Shown: one piece after another, positions 48,511 through 59,817 of the stretch
Numbering within the stretch: the stretch's first letter is position 1
Layout: every line of letters begins with the position of its first letter
Assembly (NCBI GenBank): GCA_036244855.1
Contig: BQKZ01000948.1
Span: forward strand, 21,875 to 85,874
DNA length: 64,000 nucleotides
Source of the DNA: Temnopleurus reevesii
Taxonomy: Eukaryota; Echinodermata; Echinoidea; Temnopleuroida; Temnopleuridae
Direction: 5' to 3'
Made by a program: the position numbers and the translations under genes
The notes under the pieces: model-generated
Seen by the model: the letters and a program-made list of their open reading frames with translations, nothing else
What the model was told of the DNA's origin: nothing
Database searches by the model: none

Positions 48511-50374
48511 ATTAGGCGGTTTTGCACTTTTCTGATCCGATGAGATTGCACAATATCGCTAATGTCGATTGCCTGAATTACTTCGCTAACATCGTTCAGT
48601 TTGAGGTTGAAAGCTCGCGAGCAGGAATCAGAATATTGCCTCGTAAAACGGCGAATGGCGTTACCAAACTGTTCTTGCTGTCAAAAGAAATGCATGATCC
48701 ATTCATGAGAATGATTGGCAGACGCATCGCAGTAAAGGTTTGTTGCTTGTAATCATGCAAATTTGTTCTCACCTGACACCTGGCCGAATTTAAAGCAATC
48801 ACGTGAATTACTACCATCAAGGAATACTATTTCCAGGAATCGACTGGATTATGAGATTCTAGTAATTCCAAATATCCTACCTAAGATATACATCGCCCTC
48901 TGATAGCGAGTTTTTAATACTGCTCAGAATATTTGACCAAACATTATCAAGTCAATGCTTTCTCTTCGCTATAGAGAAAGAAATTGTAACTAGCATTTCT
49001 TTGGGCCCCTTCGTATTGTTTGATTTGATTATCCACAACAACTCTTGTCAGATCGTGATCTATTGGACTGACATGCCATCAAACAGCAGCAGATATTGCT
49101 AAGGGCCAACAAGCGTCAGACTAATACCTAACAGTGTCCCGAGATCACGTGCATGTGAGCGAGCTGGAGAGATAGTGCGCCACCTTACGCCCATCAATCA
49201 TGTAATCTATGTGCTAGGATCTGTCACAAATCAAACGAATCACCGGTTCATCTCCGGAGGTGTGATAATGATCGACAGCCACATTACTGGTTAGCGTGGT
49301 GAAACTTCAAAAGGGATGAGAGTCGAATATGGTGATGTGAAACGGTAGATCATTTCGCTGCCTTATCTACTTATTGGCTTTTGTTGCGAAAGGAAGGTTT
49401 TGATGCTAGCCGCTAGGAGAAAAACAATAAAGTACGTACTCTATATCAAATCTTATTTGTGAAAATGGACTGCACGTTTATAGACGCTACCAAAGCGCCC
49501 ATCAGGTTTTGGACACAATGAGATGAGTGCAGCCAGGAACAATGATGAAATCACTCTTCAAAATGTGATTATCGATACGATTTGGATGGATTTGATGAGC
49601 GGCATAAGCGAACTCGATCTAAACCTATTGAACCGCATGTGCAAGTGCTGAGCCCAAAGCTATGATAGTTGACGCAACTTTGAGGATCAGATGACAACCA
49701 TCTTGAGGAAGAAACCCATTTTTTTTTTTACTCCCAGCGTTGATCACCTGTCACACCCGAAGCGTTCAAACTTTGACGTCGATGCGATGTGCTATCTGCA
49801 AAATATTGTACTTATATCAATTGTTATACTTCGGGGAAATCAATCAGTCGCTGATAACATTATGTTTGCAAAAAAATAACCGTGTTGTTGATAAATTTTA
49901 GACTAAAGGCTGAAGTGAATCGCAATGATTACGAGCGGTGTAAAACATACTTTGACACGTTTATCGGATGCACAAAGAGCATGAAGCGCTGTAGTTTGTT
50001 TCATAGGATGTAATTGGTGTGTGATAAAAAAAGAAGAAATATTCGATTGGGTGTCATCTTGTGAACGAAAGACACCATCTCAGTCCAGCTGCATCCTGTA
50101 GTAACACAAAATAACGATCACCCCTGGAAGGGGAAATCAATATCATCTAAAGTAGATGTGTAGTAATGATGTTGGACAGGACAAGGGAACAATGCTTTGC
50201 TGAACTTTAGAGGCTTGCGGGTGTAGCCGCAGTGTCGTCTGATCTTCTGTTGACCTACTCGAAACTTTCAATGAAAACATAGGGTAAACGTCCGTGTGTC
50301 ACTTTGTATGGTTTAATCTCATTTTCCGTGTTTGTTGGCACAATCGGGTTGACATGAATACATGATGTCAGAAA
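48511..50374. other. no recognisable gene
   Basis: Non-coding by inspection; open frames up to 76 codons without recognisable features. Confidence 0.5.
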
Positions 50375-50402
50375 ACTTGATTACTTGATTACTTGATTAC
50401 TT
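50375..50402. repeat. 8-bp tandem repeat, three units
   Basis: Three and a half units of CTTGATTA. Confidence 0.85.
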
Positions 50403-50523
50403 GAACCCCTTTTCAACACCGTTCGTTCTGTATTTAACTGTCGTCTGTTTCGCCAATCGCATGAGCCAAGAAGGAAACTTAAAATCAATTATATATTAAC
50501 ATGTCATGTCGCATTTACATACA

Positions 50524-50655
50524 ACACGAGATAAATTATTTTCGTAAAATTAAGTGGAACGCCAATTCAATGGTCATTTGTAATGCTATTCAAATCGGAA
50601 CTGGATCGTGATTATCTATGACCCACTACTTTTACGGAAATATTTTATATCGTGT
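50524..50655. mobile_element. MITE, family F, copy 2
   Basis: Left ACACGAGATAAATTATTTTC and right GAAATATTTTATATCGTGT are inverted repeats, each adjoining a GTAAAATTAAGTGG-type motif (CCCACTACTTTTAC at the right). The internal TTTGTAATGCTATTCAAAT matches the copy at 13621 in reverse. Confidence 0.7.
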
Positions 50656-50829
50656 TATACATTAATAAGATGTTGAATGTCGGATTCATTGTGAAATGGT
50701 TGTGTAAAAATAATACAACTTGTTTAAGACTTAACATGGCCGCTGCATACTATAACCATCCATCTCATGTTTAAAAATCATTTCATGACACATTTTGTTT
50801 GAAGTGTTAATTCATTGTTAGAAGCTAGT

Positions 50830-51000
50830 ACGTGCAGCGCAAAGGCTTGTTGTTCGTCTCGACAAGACGCCTTGTTTTGGTCGAACAGGGGAGAAGGAGA
50901 CTTGTGATAAGCTCGCCAAGCTGCCTTTTTCAGGACGAGAGAGCGTGAAAGTGACTTGTACAAACTCGCCTTAACGCCTTGTTTAAGACGAGGTGACTAC
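50830..51000. repeat. diverged palindromic repeat (GACTTGT...CTCGCC motif)
   Basis: Motifs GACTTGTGATAAGCTCGCC and GACTTGTACAAACTCGCC occur in tandem here, and a related pair flanks the family C element at 52479. Probably an old inverted-repeat element. Confidence 0.4.
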
Positions 51001-51361
51001 ATGTATAAACCTCCGGTAGAAATGCCGTAGTAACTTGAAGTATCGATGTTCACCCGACTATAAACTAATTTGGGATGTTTGTTACTCTATGTTACAAAGA
51101 ATGAATTTTCTATCTTAATGAATATTTAGCTGCAACTATTGCTGATAAATATAAAACGGAATCAAACTGATTCTATGAAATGGCATATAAAATGGGACTG
51201 TTATATCGGTACAAAAGAAAGCCCCGATATCGCAACAAGTACACTGAAATTACAGTTTTCATAGCAAGTTTCATGCAATGGTCTCATGTATGTTTGTTCG
51301 AGAAACATCTTTGTAAAAATGATTTGAATAATCAGTCAGATTTGATAAGCATGATCAGATG

Positions 51362-51420
51362 CAGAGAGAAAGAGAGAGAGTGTGAGTGAGAGAGGGAGGG
51401 AGAAAGAGAGGTGGAGAGAT
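51362..51420. repeat. GA-rich microsatellite
   Basis: Imperfect GAGAGA repeat. Confidence 0.9.
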
Positions 51421-52478
51421 AGGAAATGGGTTTAACGGCGTTTTTTAAAGCAAATTCCGAATATTTATCCATGTAAATGAGAACGAGGACAAAAAATTAA
51501 CGTCACTATCAATTCGTCACTGGCAATTCTAAGGAAGGTCACGTTGCAGTGGATTTGTAACTCATTTCGTGTAACAATAACATTTGGCTCCCGTCACTTC
51601 GTTAAAACACGGACGAATTTTAAAAGATAGTATTTTTTCTTTTCTGGGTTTCACTTCATGTCTTCAAAAATTCATACTGATGTAGTCATATTACTGAGAA
51701 TGTATAAGCCTACCACGTAGGAGTTATGAGAACGAACGAACAGCACTTAGTCTAGTATGTAAATCCTACTTAAACTCAGTTCCTTACTATGATTCTTGTG
51801 TCGGTTTCACCCTGATTCCGCACTAACAGCAACGAATGTAGGTTAATTGCGTTAAGAATTAATTAAGGATTTGGAATATGCTATTTTGAGCGGTGCGTGA
51901 TTTTAGCAAAGTTTCCTCTGTTCGTCCATTCATCCGAAAGAGAGAATTGTGGCAGTCTGCAAAGAGCGAACATGTGGAATCCCCCGAACGTTTAGTTACT
52001 GTGCTTCAAAAGAATTTGTTACTATTTTTTTCTTTATGCTGAGTTTGCGTTTCGGAGAGTTAGAATTATGCCGTTTTATTTCGTGATCAGCTGACTCGCT
52101 GGCCAGCGAATGGTGTTTATATTTTATACATTAACAAACACCTGCATGTCACAAGAATGTTATGTTCAAGAGTGCATTTGTGGCAATCCGTGAAAGAGGA
52201 ATTTATTCACTAACAAAATACATTCTAGAATGTACTTTCACTTGAGCTGAATATATCTTGAAACCATCCCCATAGAACCTTATTCTTTATGATAAAACTG
52301 TAGAAAAAAAAACCGATTGACATTCCGTTGATGTTATACCATGGTTCACAAATTCAACATCTCTCTAGCCATGTCTACACTGTGCTGAGAGTCGAATAAT
52401 TATTTTTTTCAGAAAGTACGACAGTCCCACAGAAGCTTATACGTGAAGCGCGTCGGCAATTTGTTCAACTCGCCTTGT

Positions 52479-52699
52479 GTAAGGCCGACTCATACCTCTG
52501 CGTTTTGACCTGCGTCGGTCCACCGTATTGGACGATTGAGTACGCTCACTGGACGTACAGTATACGCTGGACAGACGAAGGACTAAAGTCCGGCTTGCAC
52601 CTAAGGAGCGTACGTCGAGCGTCAGTCCATCGTATGATCTGCGTCTTTTTGCATGCAGGGAGCGTTTGTCTCATTAAAAAAGGTATGAGTCGGCATTTA
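52479..52699. mobile_element. foldback MITE, family C, copy 2 (diverged)
   Basis: Ends TAAGGCCGACTCATACC and GGTATGAGTCGGCATTTA. Interior motifs CTGCGTTTTGACCTGCGTCG, GTATACGCTGGACAGACG and GCGTCAGTCCATCGTATG are shared with copy 1 at 39702. It sits inside another repeat whose halves (CAACTCGCCTTGTG and AAGGCGACTTGTGA) flank it. Confidence 0.75.
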
Positions 52700-53300
52700 G
52701 GTTGAAAATGCAAGAAGGCGACTTGTGAAAAAAAACTTAACCTCGCCTTCGGGCTGCTCCGAGTCCAAGGGGAACGTTACTTATGACTACAAATGACATG
52801 AATGGCTCCCCAAGTAACAAAATACACACTGACGACTGATTCAAAGTATGTTCAGGTCAAGTGGAAGTACATCTCAATGTTTTTTTAATAAAGGGGAATT
52901 AATCTCTGCCATACTGTCAGTGGACGGAGAATTTCCCTTCAAGGAACTGCCTCAAATGATGTTTTTGACCTCACATGAATTATTTGTATATGAAGAGAAC
53001 TTTAAAATAGAGGCGTTCCCAAATCACGTCACTGAAATATGTAGAAAATGTATTATGAATTATATAGGACATATTTATGGGCTCTCACGTACAGCCCTTC
53101 TTCAGAAATGATCGTACGAAAAATTGTGCATTGATATAGCATTTTCATTTCTAGATTGTCTGATGAAATATGAACTATTTGAAGTATTTTTCATCGCCTT
53201 TTCACCCTTTACGGGTTGAATTTCTTTGGATTTTTTCTTCTTATTTTGTGGGTTATTGTTGCATTAGGGCAATTCTATAGCTTTGTCATGTCCGTTACGC

Positions 53301-53490
53301 TAAAGGCCCAGGTACATGCCAAACACGGCACGGCATCACGGCACGGTTTTTACGCGCTGTCTCCCCTGTGATTGGCCAAGTGTTATACAACCTTTGCGCG
53401 AAGGAGCGCGCTGCCCAATAAATAACAACCAAGATAGAGCGTAAAAACCGTGCCGTGATGCCGTGCCGTGTTTGGTGTGCTGGGGCCTTA
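53301..53490. mobile_element. foldback MITE, family B, copy 3
   Basis: Arms AAAGGCCCAGGTACATGCCA and TTTGGTGTGCTGGGGCCTTA; inner arms ACGGCACGGTTTTTACGCG and CGTAAAAACCGTGCCGT. The central GCGCGAAGGAGCGCGC lies in the opposite orientation to copies 1 and 2. Confidence 0.85.
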
Positions 53491-54207
53491 AGAAGGAGTG
53501 CAGGAGTGTTCCACAAAATACCGTTTGCTATAACGTATTGCCATAACGTATTGAATTCACTTTCGTGGAATTGCCCATAATATTGTTTAACATTAGTGGG
53601 AAAGAATGAGAGCAAGGTATAAACTATGCACCGACAGTCGGCTTGACGTCTTTTAAAATATACTTCTAGTATTTGTTAGGTAAACGCAAGAATGTATTCG
53701 GAAAGAATATGTAGATACAACTTTTGAATGTTGTTGTTAGAAATAATGATGTATACTATTGAAAAGGGTTTATGATAATGTACAAATATTTTTTATAGAA
53801 AAATATTTCAAGACGCAGAGGTATAACGCTATGTACAGCTGCAATTAGGAATGATCTAAACATTTGTATATTTTGTTAATTCGTATGACTGTACTTAAAT
53901 GAATAAAGCACGGAGAAGCTGTGATATCTAAAATATTTGTATTTGTCTTATTATTGATATTGTCAATTGTTTTCGTTATGATGCTCTATCCTGGTCCAGT
54001 TAAACAGTGTTACGTATGCTACTCATAATACATAAAGAGAGCTGCGATTCATAATAAATGATAAGGGTCGCTATACATAATATACAAAGATTATCGTTAT
54101 TTATAATAGGGGTAGAGGGTAACTCTCCCTAAACAGTGCTAAAGATAAGTAAACACGCAGAAAATAAAGTATTTCCCCTCTATTCAATAGTAGCATAATC
54201 TTTCAAT

Positions 54208-54224
54208 GGGGGGGGGGGGGGGGG
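54208..54224. repeat. poly(G) run of about 17
   Basis: An uninterrupted G homopolymer. Confidence 0.95.
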
Positions 54225-54270
54225 TGTACAGGAACAAACTTTTAGGTACATTCTTAATCAACTATCTGAA

Positions 54271-54417
54271 ACACGATATAAACTTATTCCGTAAAATTAA
54301 GTATGTCACGGTACAATGTTTAGGCATAACAATCACAAAACGAGTCTGATTGCAATAACGTTACGAAGGAGCATTGAATTTGCGTTCGACTTAATTTGAC
54401 GAAAATAAGTTATATCT
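54271..54417. mobile_element. MITE, family F, copy 3
   Basis: Left ACACGATATAAACTTATTCC with GTAAAATTAAGT; right ACTTAATTTGACGAAAATAA followed by GTTATATC. Internal GGAGCATTGAATTTGCG matches GGGGCATTGGATTGGCG in copy 1 at 13621. Confidence 0.65.
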
Positions 54418-54611
54418 TCTGTATGAAAATGGTCGCATCACGATTATCGAAATCTGCAGCTTTGTGAGTGTATTTATCCGTGACCGAACTGCATTAAACC
54501 CATGATGAATGTTCCAAGAGTCCGGATCTTTGTAACATAACAATTTTAAAAAGTAAATTTTGATAGTGTTGACGTAGTGAGTTGCTGTGATGAAAAAATG
54601 TCGGCGTAATA

Positions 54612-54638
54612 GACAAAAAGAGAGATCAAGAAATAGAA

Positions 54639-54673
<35 letters not shown>

Positions 54674-54709
54674 AAGAGAAAGAGGGAGAGAGAAAGAGGG
54701 GGGGGGGGT
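54612..54709. repeat. (GA)n microsatellite with G-tract
   Basis: GAGAGA repeats then a run of nine or more G, the same arrangement as at 8023-8132. The 114-codon minus-strand frame over it is low complexity. Confidence 0.95.
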
Positions 54710-56249
54710 CGAGGAGAATCAAGAAGAGAAGACACCTAAATGACAAAGAAAAAGAAAATTAGTGATAAGGAAGAAAGGAGAAAAAAAATAATACAATTTT
54801 ATAAAACCACAAAGGATTCATGTCTGAAGTTCGTTTTCTGAGTATTCCTGTAGCTGGCGCTCTTCATTTATGATTGTCTTTACAATATCAAGTATTACTT
54901 TGGGGAAAGCATATTGTCCTCCATGAATACATTACACGTCAGTAAACAGAATATAGGATATAGAGGTATGAAAATTCTAGCATACTTTTAATTTATGGTT
55001 TATCAACAAATAGATTAACCTGAATAAATATTTTCCATTTAGAGGCATGTAACATAAATGATGCGATTAAACTTACGATGAATATTAATGGTAAGGCTAT
55101 GACAAAACGTGTACCATAGATTTAAGATTTATGTATGCAGAGTTCCCATAAAAATTTGACAACAGAATCTAAATGATTTTTTCATGAATTTTCCATGGCT
55201 AAATTGCTGCTTTCCATGACTTCATTTCCGGTTAAAGGATTTCTTAACATCACACACGTTATGATGATTGATTATAATAGTAGAATATGACCACATATGA
55301 CTATAGGATTTGTCAGACACAAGATAGCAAACAGCTTCCCTGACTGCCCTGGATTTTCCGGGATTTCCTATGACCGTAGAAGCCTGTGTAGGTGTCTTAC
55401 CATTTATTTCTTAAACCGGTCAGTAAGAATTGCTACGTGATTATTTTTGTTATAAATGTTTCTTCCTTCACGTGAACCAAATAACATGGTGTCACTCCAA
55501 TATGACAGTAATAAAAAATACAATACAGTAATGATCTTTACATTATTTTGAATAGTGTATTTAGTGTCCATAACCTTTCGCCTTAAGTCATGGACTTCAC
55601 ATCCCAAACCGCAATTTGATAATAGTAGCAAAATTATCGACGTAAAGTACATTGGTCTGTTATTTAGCATACTACAGTTTCACCATGCAACAACTAAACG
55701 TTAGTACGAAGAAAGCGTTCTCTTCCCAATGATCCAAAATCGTTGTTTAACAGTTGTCATACTGTATGAATACTATTCTTTTAATATTTGATCTTTTTTA
55801 ATCCATAATTTTTCTTTTATTATGAAGGGGGACTAACATAATATTCATCTATTCATTATTGTGTTTGTGTGTGATGTCCACGTTAAGGACGAGCGTAGAT
55901 AAGTTCTTTTAGGCTTTTTTGTTGTCTGTATAAGCATTACTAAATATTATCAGCGAGAATTGAACAAAATGAACCAAAAATGTCATCAATATCTTATCCC
56001 ACTGATGAGCACAAAATAGATGGCAGCAGATGGGCAAAGTTTGGGGTTGGCTAGATTCGTATTCATCGGCTCAATCCATTGAAAATATGGCAAATAAAGA
56101 GAACGATTATAGGTATAAGGATTAAAGGTAAACCTAAAGAAAGCAAAGGAGACGCAGATATTTCGTTTAGTTTGAGAACTTTATATACAAGAGTCATATA
56201 CGCTTACAACCTCGTGGGCAAATGTAGGCTTTTTTCCAGAAAGATGGCT

Positions 56250-56400
56250 CAAGGGCCAGTTGCATAAAATGAAAAATTATGATAACTTTTTCATGAATGC
56301 AAATTTGAAAACCATGACAACGGCGACTCATCAGCCAATTGACGTCAAGGGTTACACCGGACTTTACCATTACTGAAAAAATGTGTTCTTTTGAAGGTTT
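56250..56400. repeat. possible truncated repeat end
   Basis: GGGCCAGTTGCATAAAA at the left edge resembles the terminus of a MITE class common in animal genomes. No matching right terminus was found within the next several hundred bases. Confidence 0.25.
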
Positions 56401-56684
56401 TGCGGACCAGGGACCCGGAACAAGTTTTCCTTTTCCTACTATAAAAAGAAAGTCTATCAAGAAAGCAAGGAGAAATTGGTTTTACATTCCCGGTACGCGC
56501 AGGGACCATTAAAAGGGGGTCCTCTTACATTTGTCTATCAAGATAGCATACAAGAATCAATCATGATGATGTATAAATACATAAATTAATAACCATCGTC
56601 ATAAAACAGCTACAGAGCAGCAATTGAGGTATATTAAACCCTATGTATGCATTTAGTATTGGGAGCGTGGCCAATTGAACATGC

Positions 56685-56690
56685 TTTATT
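56685..56690 (-). terminator. candidate poly(A) signal of the LRR gene
   Basis: AATAAA on the minus strand, about 157 bases past the stop codon. Confidence 0.5.
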
Positions 56691-56846
56691 ATGTTTAATA
56701 TTTATGTCCATCGACGGAACCATGTTCGGTTATGCTATGACAAAAATGATTCAATAGGGTGTAATCTGAGGATACAAATCGTCCACTTTCATCGTCAATA
56801 CGGTCCGTTTAATCGTTTGAAATAGCCTCATTTATGTCTAACTATG

Positions 56847-59735
56847 CTAAATATTGGCTAGATAGATTACAGCAAGAAAACAGTGTGCAATGATAAATGA
56901 ACAGAACGACATGCCTATGAACAGAGCCGTAGTATCGTTAGTCGTGTTACTATAATTTCTATTCGACCCGCTGGATGAATTATTTTTGGATGGCTCAGAT
57001 CCCATCCATTGATCAGGACAAAGTTCCAAATCCGTGAGATTTACGAGGCTTCTGTTCTGGATTGTCGCTGGTGTCGAACAATGGTATGGTTGAGAGCCTG
57101 ATGTTATAAGCCATGTTTTGAGCGGTAATGATTCACAGTCACATTGCCAAGGATTCGGATCAAAATGAATGTTCTTGGATAGAACAGGAAGTGAGCTTGA
57201 TAGGATCGACCGGAGATGGTTGTTTCCGAGTCGCAAGACAAAGTCAGCCTGGCTGGTGAACGCTGCGTCGCTGATCCGTTGTATTTTGTTGTTTTCAAGA
57301 TTGAGTCCGTCAAGGAAGATGCAGGAAACAAAGCTCTCTGCAGAGATACTTTTGATGAGGTTGCTGCTTAGGTCAATGTTCTTGACTCGTGGAATACCAA
57401 TAAAAGTATTTGGGATTATTTCAAGAATGTTATTGTGACTCAAATCCAGGTCGTTGGCAAGTCTAGGTGCTTTCATTGAAGGAATTGTATCAATACCGTT
57501 GTCAGAGATATCTAAGATGTATGTAAGTTTAGGAAGATCAAAGCTTACGGACGATCGTGGGTTCGAGAGGAACAAGGGCGTGTTGCTGAGATACAGTTTC
57601 TTGATGAACCTGCTCTCGAGGGAAGTGAACAATGATGTGTTTTCAAAATTGGTGTGAGACAAATGAAGTATTACAAGATTGACAGTATGCTTCACAGGTA
57701 AGTTGTGAATCGGGTTGCCTTCGAGGGAGAGTGAAACGAGGGGGCATCCTCTGAACGCGTCTGGCTCAACAAATAATATTCGATTCCATGCCAAAGTTAC
57801 GTGGTACAAGTTACATGATCTGTTACCGAACGAATTTTCTGAATTTCTTGGCGTAGACACGAGACTATTGTACGAACAGTGAAATTCGTACAAAAGAATT
57901 GGAAGTTCAATATCAGTCAATGTGTTATGACTGACATTCAACTCACAGTTGTCTCTTTGTTCTGACATGAATTTGCTACTAATGTTTGCTATTTTATTTC
58001 CTGCCACATTGATTTTGCAAGGGTTCCCTATGTCTTCTACATATGTCATATCATTATTTCCCAGGTCTATTTTATGTATACTTAGCTTTCTTTCCAACGA
58101 AACCTTTGTTATGCGATTGTGGGAAAGATTGAGAATCGATAAGGATGTAGAGTTTTGTAAGCATGCAGAGTCAATCGCACTAATTAGTCTTATGTCGTTA
58201 TGACTGCAATCCAATAACTGCATTTTAGCCAAGTGAGATAAACAGGGTAGTTCTGTTAATTGGTTTCCTCCTAGTCTTACCAGTATCAAATTCAGAGACC
58301 CATCAAAGGCCCCGTGTACGACCATTCGTATCTGATTGAATGATAGGTCTATATGTATTAACCGGGTCATATTGGTAATATTCTGCAGGACGGTAAGATG
58401 GTTATTTATGAGACACAACGAACTCAGTTTGTGATGATACTCAGACGGTCCCCAGTTTATAAAGCTTATGTTGTTGTGAGAGACGTCAAGAGAGTTTAAG
58501 TTTGGAATATTCTTGATGAAAGAAATGTCCGTCAGTGCATTGTGGGTCAAGGAAAGATGGGACAGAAACGTTGCAACGTGGCCATCACTTATACGCCTTG
58601 TCGAATTATACATGAATGAATTTCGATACTTCCAGCAATCGCTCTCTGTTATTTCAAAGCTTGTAATGTTGTTTTTGTTCAGAAATAAAAGTTTTACGAC
58701 AGGTAAAACGCACGTGTCCAAACTGAATCTGCCATTTAGTGCTGTGTCTACTAACATTAAATGGCGTAGATTTGGTGAATGAGGGATAAATTTCACGTCT
58801 CCGACTGGATTTTTAGACAGGGATAAAATGCGCAGGTTACTGCTCCTGTTACAAGGCGCATTGAGTGAAAGTTCGATAGAATTTACTTCCAACCGCAAAG
58901 TGTTAGTGTCTTTAAGCAAACATTCTGGAATACGGGAAAGATTGCTGTGGCTCATGAATAAACTTGTCAAACTATTTGGCTTTGTGAAGTAAACGACCTG
59001 TTGTATCGGATTACCGACTAAGACGATCTCTTTAAGATTGGTAAAGCTGCTAAGATCTGGAAGCGAACGTATATTATTTTCACTCATATCCAATCCATGC
59101 ACATCTTGTTGAAGCCCCGTCAGATGCAGGTCGAATACTCTCAAGCCATTGGATGAAACGATTAGGAAATGTGGCACAAATAACAATGTCGCAAGACGTG
59201 TCAGAAAATTGTTACTTATGTTCAAACGAATGAAGCGTCTACGGGTAGCTGAAGAGGAGACTGCAGGGAAATCGTCAAGTTTGATTTCTTGTAAGAAATT
59301 CGAATCGAGTTGGATGATAGAAAGGTCTGGGAGATGACGTATGGGTGAAATATCCTCGAGACGATTTTTTCTCAAATTGAGTGTCACAAGGTTGGTTAGA
59401 CCATCAAAGGCTAATGGCTCCAAGAGTGATATGGCATTATTATTCAGGAGTAGATCTTCGATTTCAACCATCTCTGAGAATGTTCGATCTTTGATTACGG
59501 TGATCCAGTTCAAAGACAAAATAAATCTCTTGGCACTCCGAGGAACATTATCCTTTGGGACACTAGTGAAGAGATTGTCATTGCAATCTACAACGGAATT
59601 GAAAGACGTACAAGAACATTTTTCTGGGCAAACCAAAGTGCTTCCCACATGAGAATAACCTTCAACAGAAAGCTGTCGCGAATCTGCAAGCAAAGTAAGA
59701 AATCTTAAGAAACAGAGGACAAATATCCTATCCAT
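56847..59735 (-). CDS. intronless LRR surface protein, probably GPI-anchored (962 aa)
   Basis: Single-exon protein beginning MDRIFVLCFLRFLTLLADSR, a typical secretion signal. An N-capping module follows (C36, C40, C42, C51), then about 800 residues of leucine-rich repeats (roughly 30 by length, with many LxxLxLxxN units), and a C-capping module (NPWQCDC to C906, about 861-906). The last 26 residues (about 937-962) are hydrophobic and run to the stop, after an Asn/Ser/Gly-rich stretch that could hold a GPI attachment site. There is no TIR or other cytoplasmic domain. Many NxS/T sequons suggest heavy glycosylation. The layout resembles a Toll-like-receptor ectodomain; sea urchins carry very large TLR and LRR gene sets, so an immune or adhesion role is inferred only. 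The frame is open 12 codons further upstream but without another ATG. Confidence 0.88.
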   Translation of the reverse strand: MDRIFVLCFLRFLTLLADSRQLSVEGYSHVGSTLVCPEKCSCTSFNSVVDCNDNLFTSVPKDNVPRSAKRFILSLNWITVIKDRTFSEMVEIEDLLLNNNAISLLEPLAFDGLTNLVTLNLRKNRLEDISPIRHLPDLSIIQLDSNFLQEIKLDDFPAVSSSATRRRFIRLNISNNFLTRLATLLFVPHFLIVSSNGLRVFDLHLTGLQQDVHGLDMSENNIRSLPDLSSFTNLKEIVLVGNPIQQVVYFTKPNSLTSLFMSHSNLSRIPECLLKDTNTLRLEVNSIELSLNAPCNRSSNLRILSLSKNPVGDVKFIPHSPNLRHLMLVDTALNGRFSLDTCVLPVVKLLFLNKNNITSFEITESDCWKYRNSFMYNSTRRISDGHVATFLSHLSLTHNALTDISFIKNIPNLNSLDVSHNNISFINWGPSEYHHKLSSLCLINNHLTVLQNITNMTRLIHIDLSFNQIRMVVHGAFDGSLNLILVRLGGNQLTELPCLSHLAKMQLLDCSHNDIRLISAIDSACLQNSTSLSILNLSHNRITKVSLERKLSIHKIDLGNNDMTYVEDIGNPCKINVAGNKIANISSKFMSEQRDNCELNVSHNTLTDIELPILLYEFHCSYNSLVSTPRNSENSFGNRSCNLYHVTLAWNRILFVEPDAFRGCPLVSLSLEGNPIHNLPVKHTVNLVILHLSHTNFENTSLFTSLESRFIKKLYLSNTPLFLSNPRSSVSFDLPKLTYILDISDNGIDTIPSMKAPRLANDLDLSHNNILEIIPNTFIGIPRVKNIDLSSNLIKSISAESFVSCIFLDGLNLENNKIQRISDAAFTSQADFVLRLGNNHLRSILSSSLPVLSKNIHFDPNPWQCDCESLPLKTWLITSGSQPYHCSTPATIQNRSLVNLTDLELCPDQWMGSEPSKNNSSSGSNRNYSNTTNDTTALFIGMSFCSFIIAHCFLAVIYLANI

Positions 59736-59809
59736 ATTTTTCGTATTTTGAAAAGAGATTACAGAAGACAAAATGACAAAATGGCAAAGACGAAATACAT
59801 GGCAGTCTT

Positions 59810-59817
59810 CTTATATA
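59810..59817 (-). promoter_or_regulatory. TATA box of the LRR gene
   Basis: TATATAAG on the minus strand, 75 bases upstream of the ATG at 59735. Initiation about 25-30 bases downstream would give a 5' leader of around 48 bases. Confidence 0.55.

Noticed and set aside
59736..59771. Twelve-codon upstream extension of the LRR frame
   Set aside because: The first codon is TTG, and the first ATG (59735) directly precedes the signal peptide.
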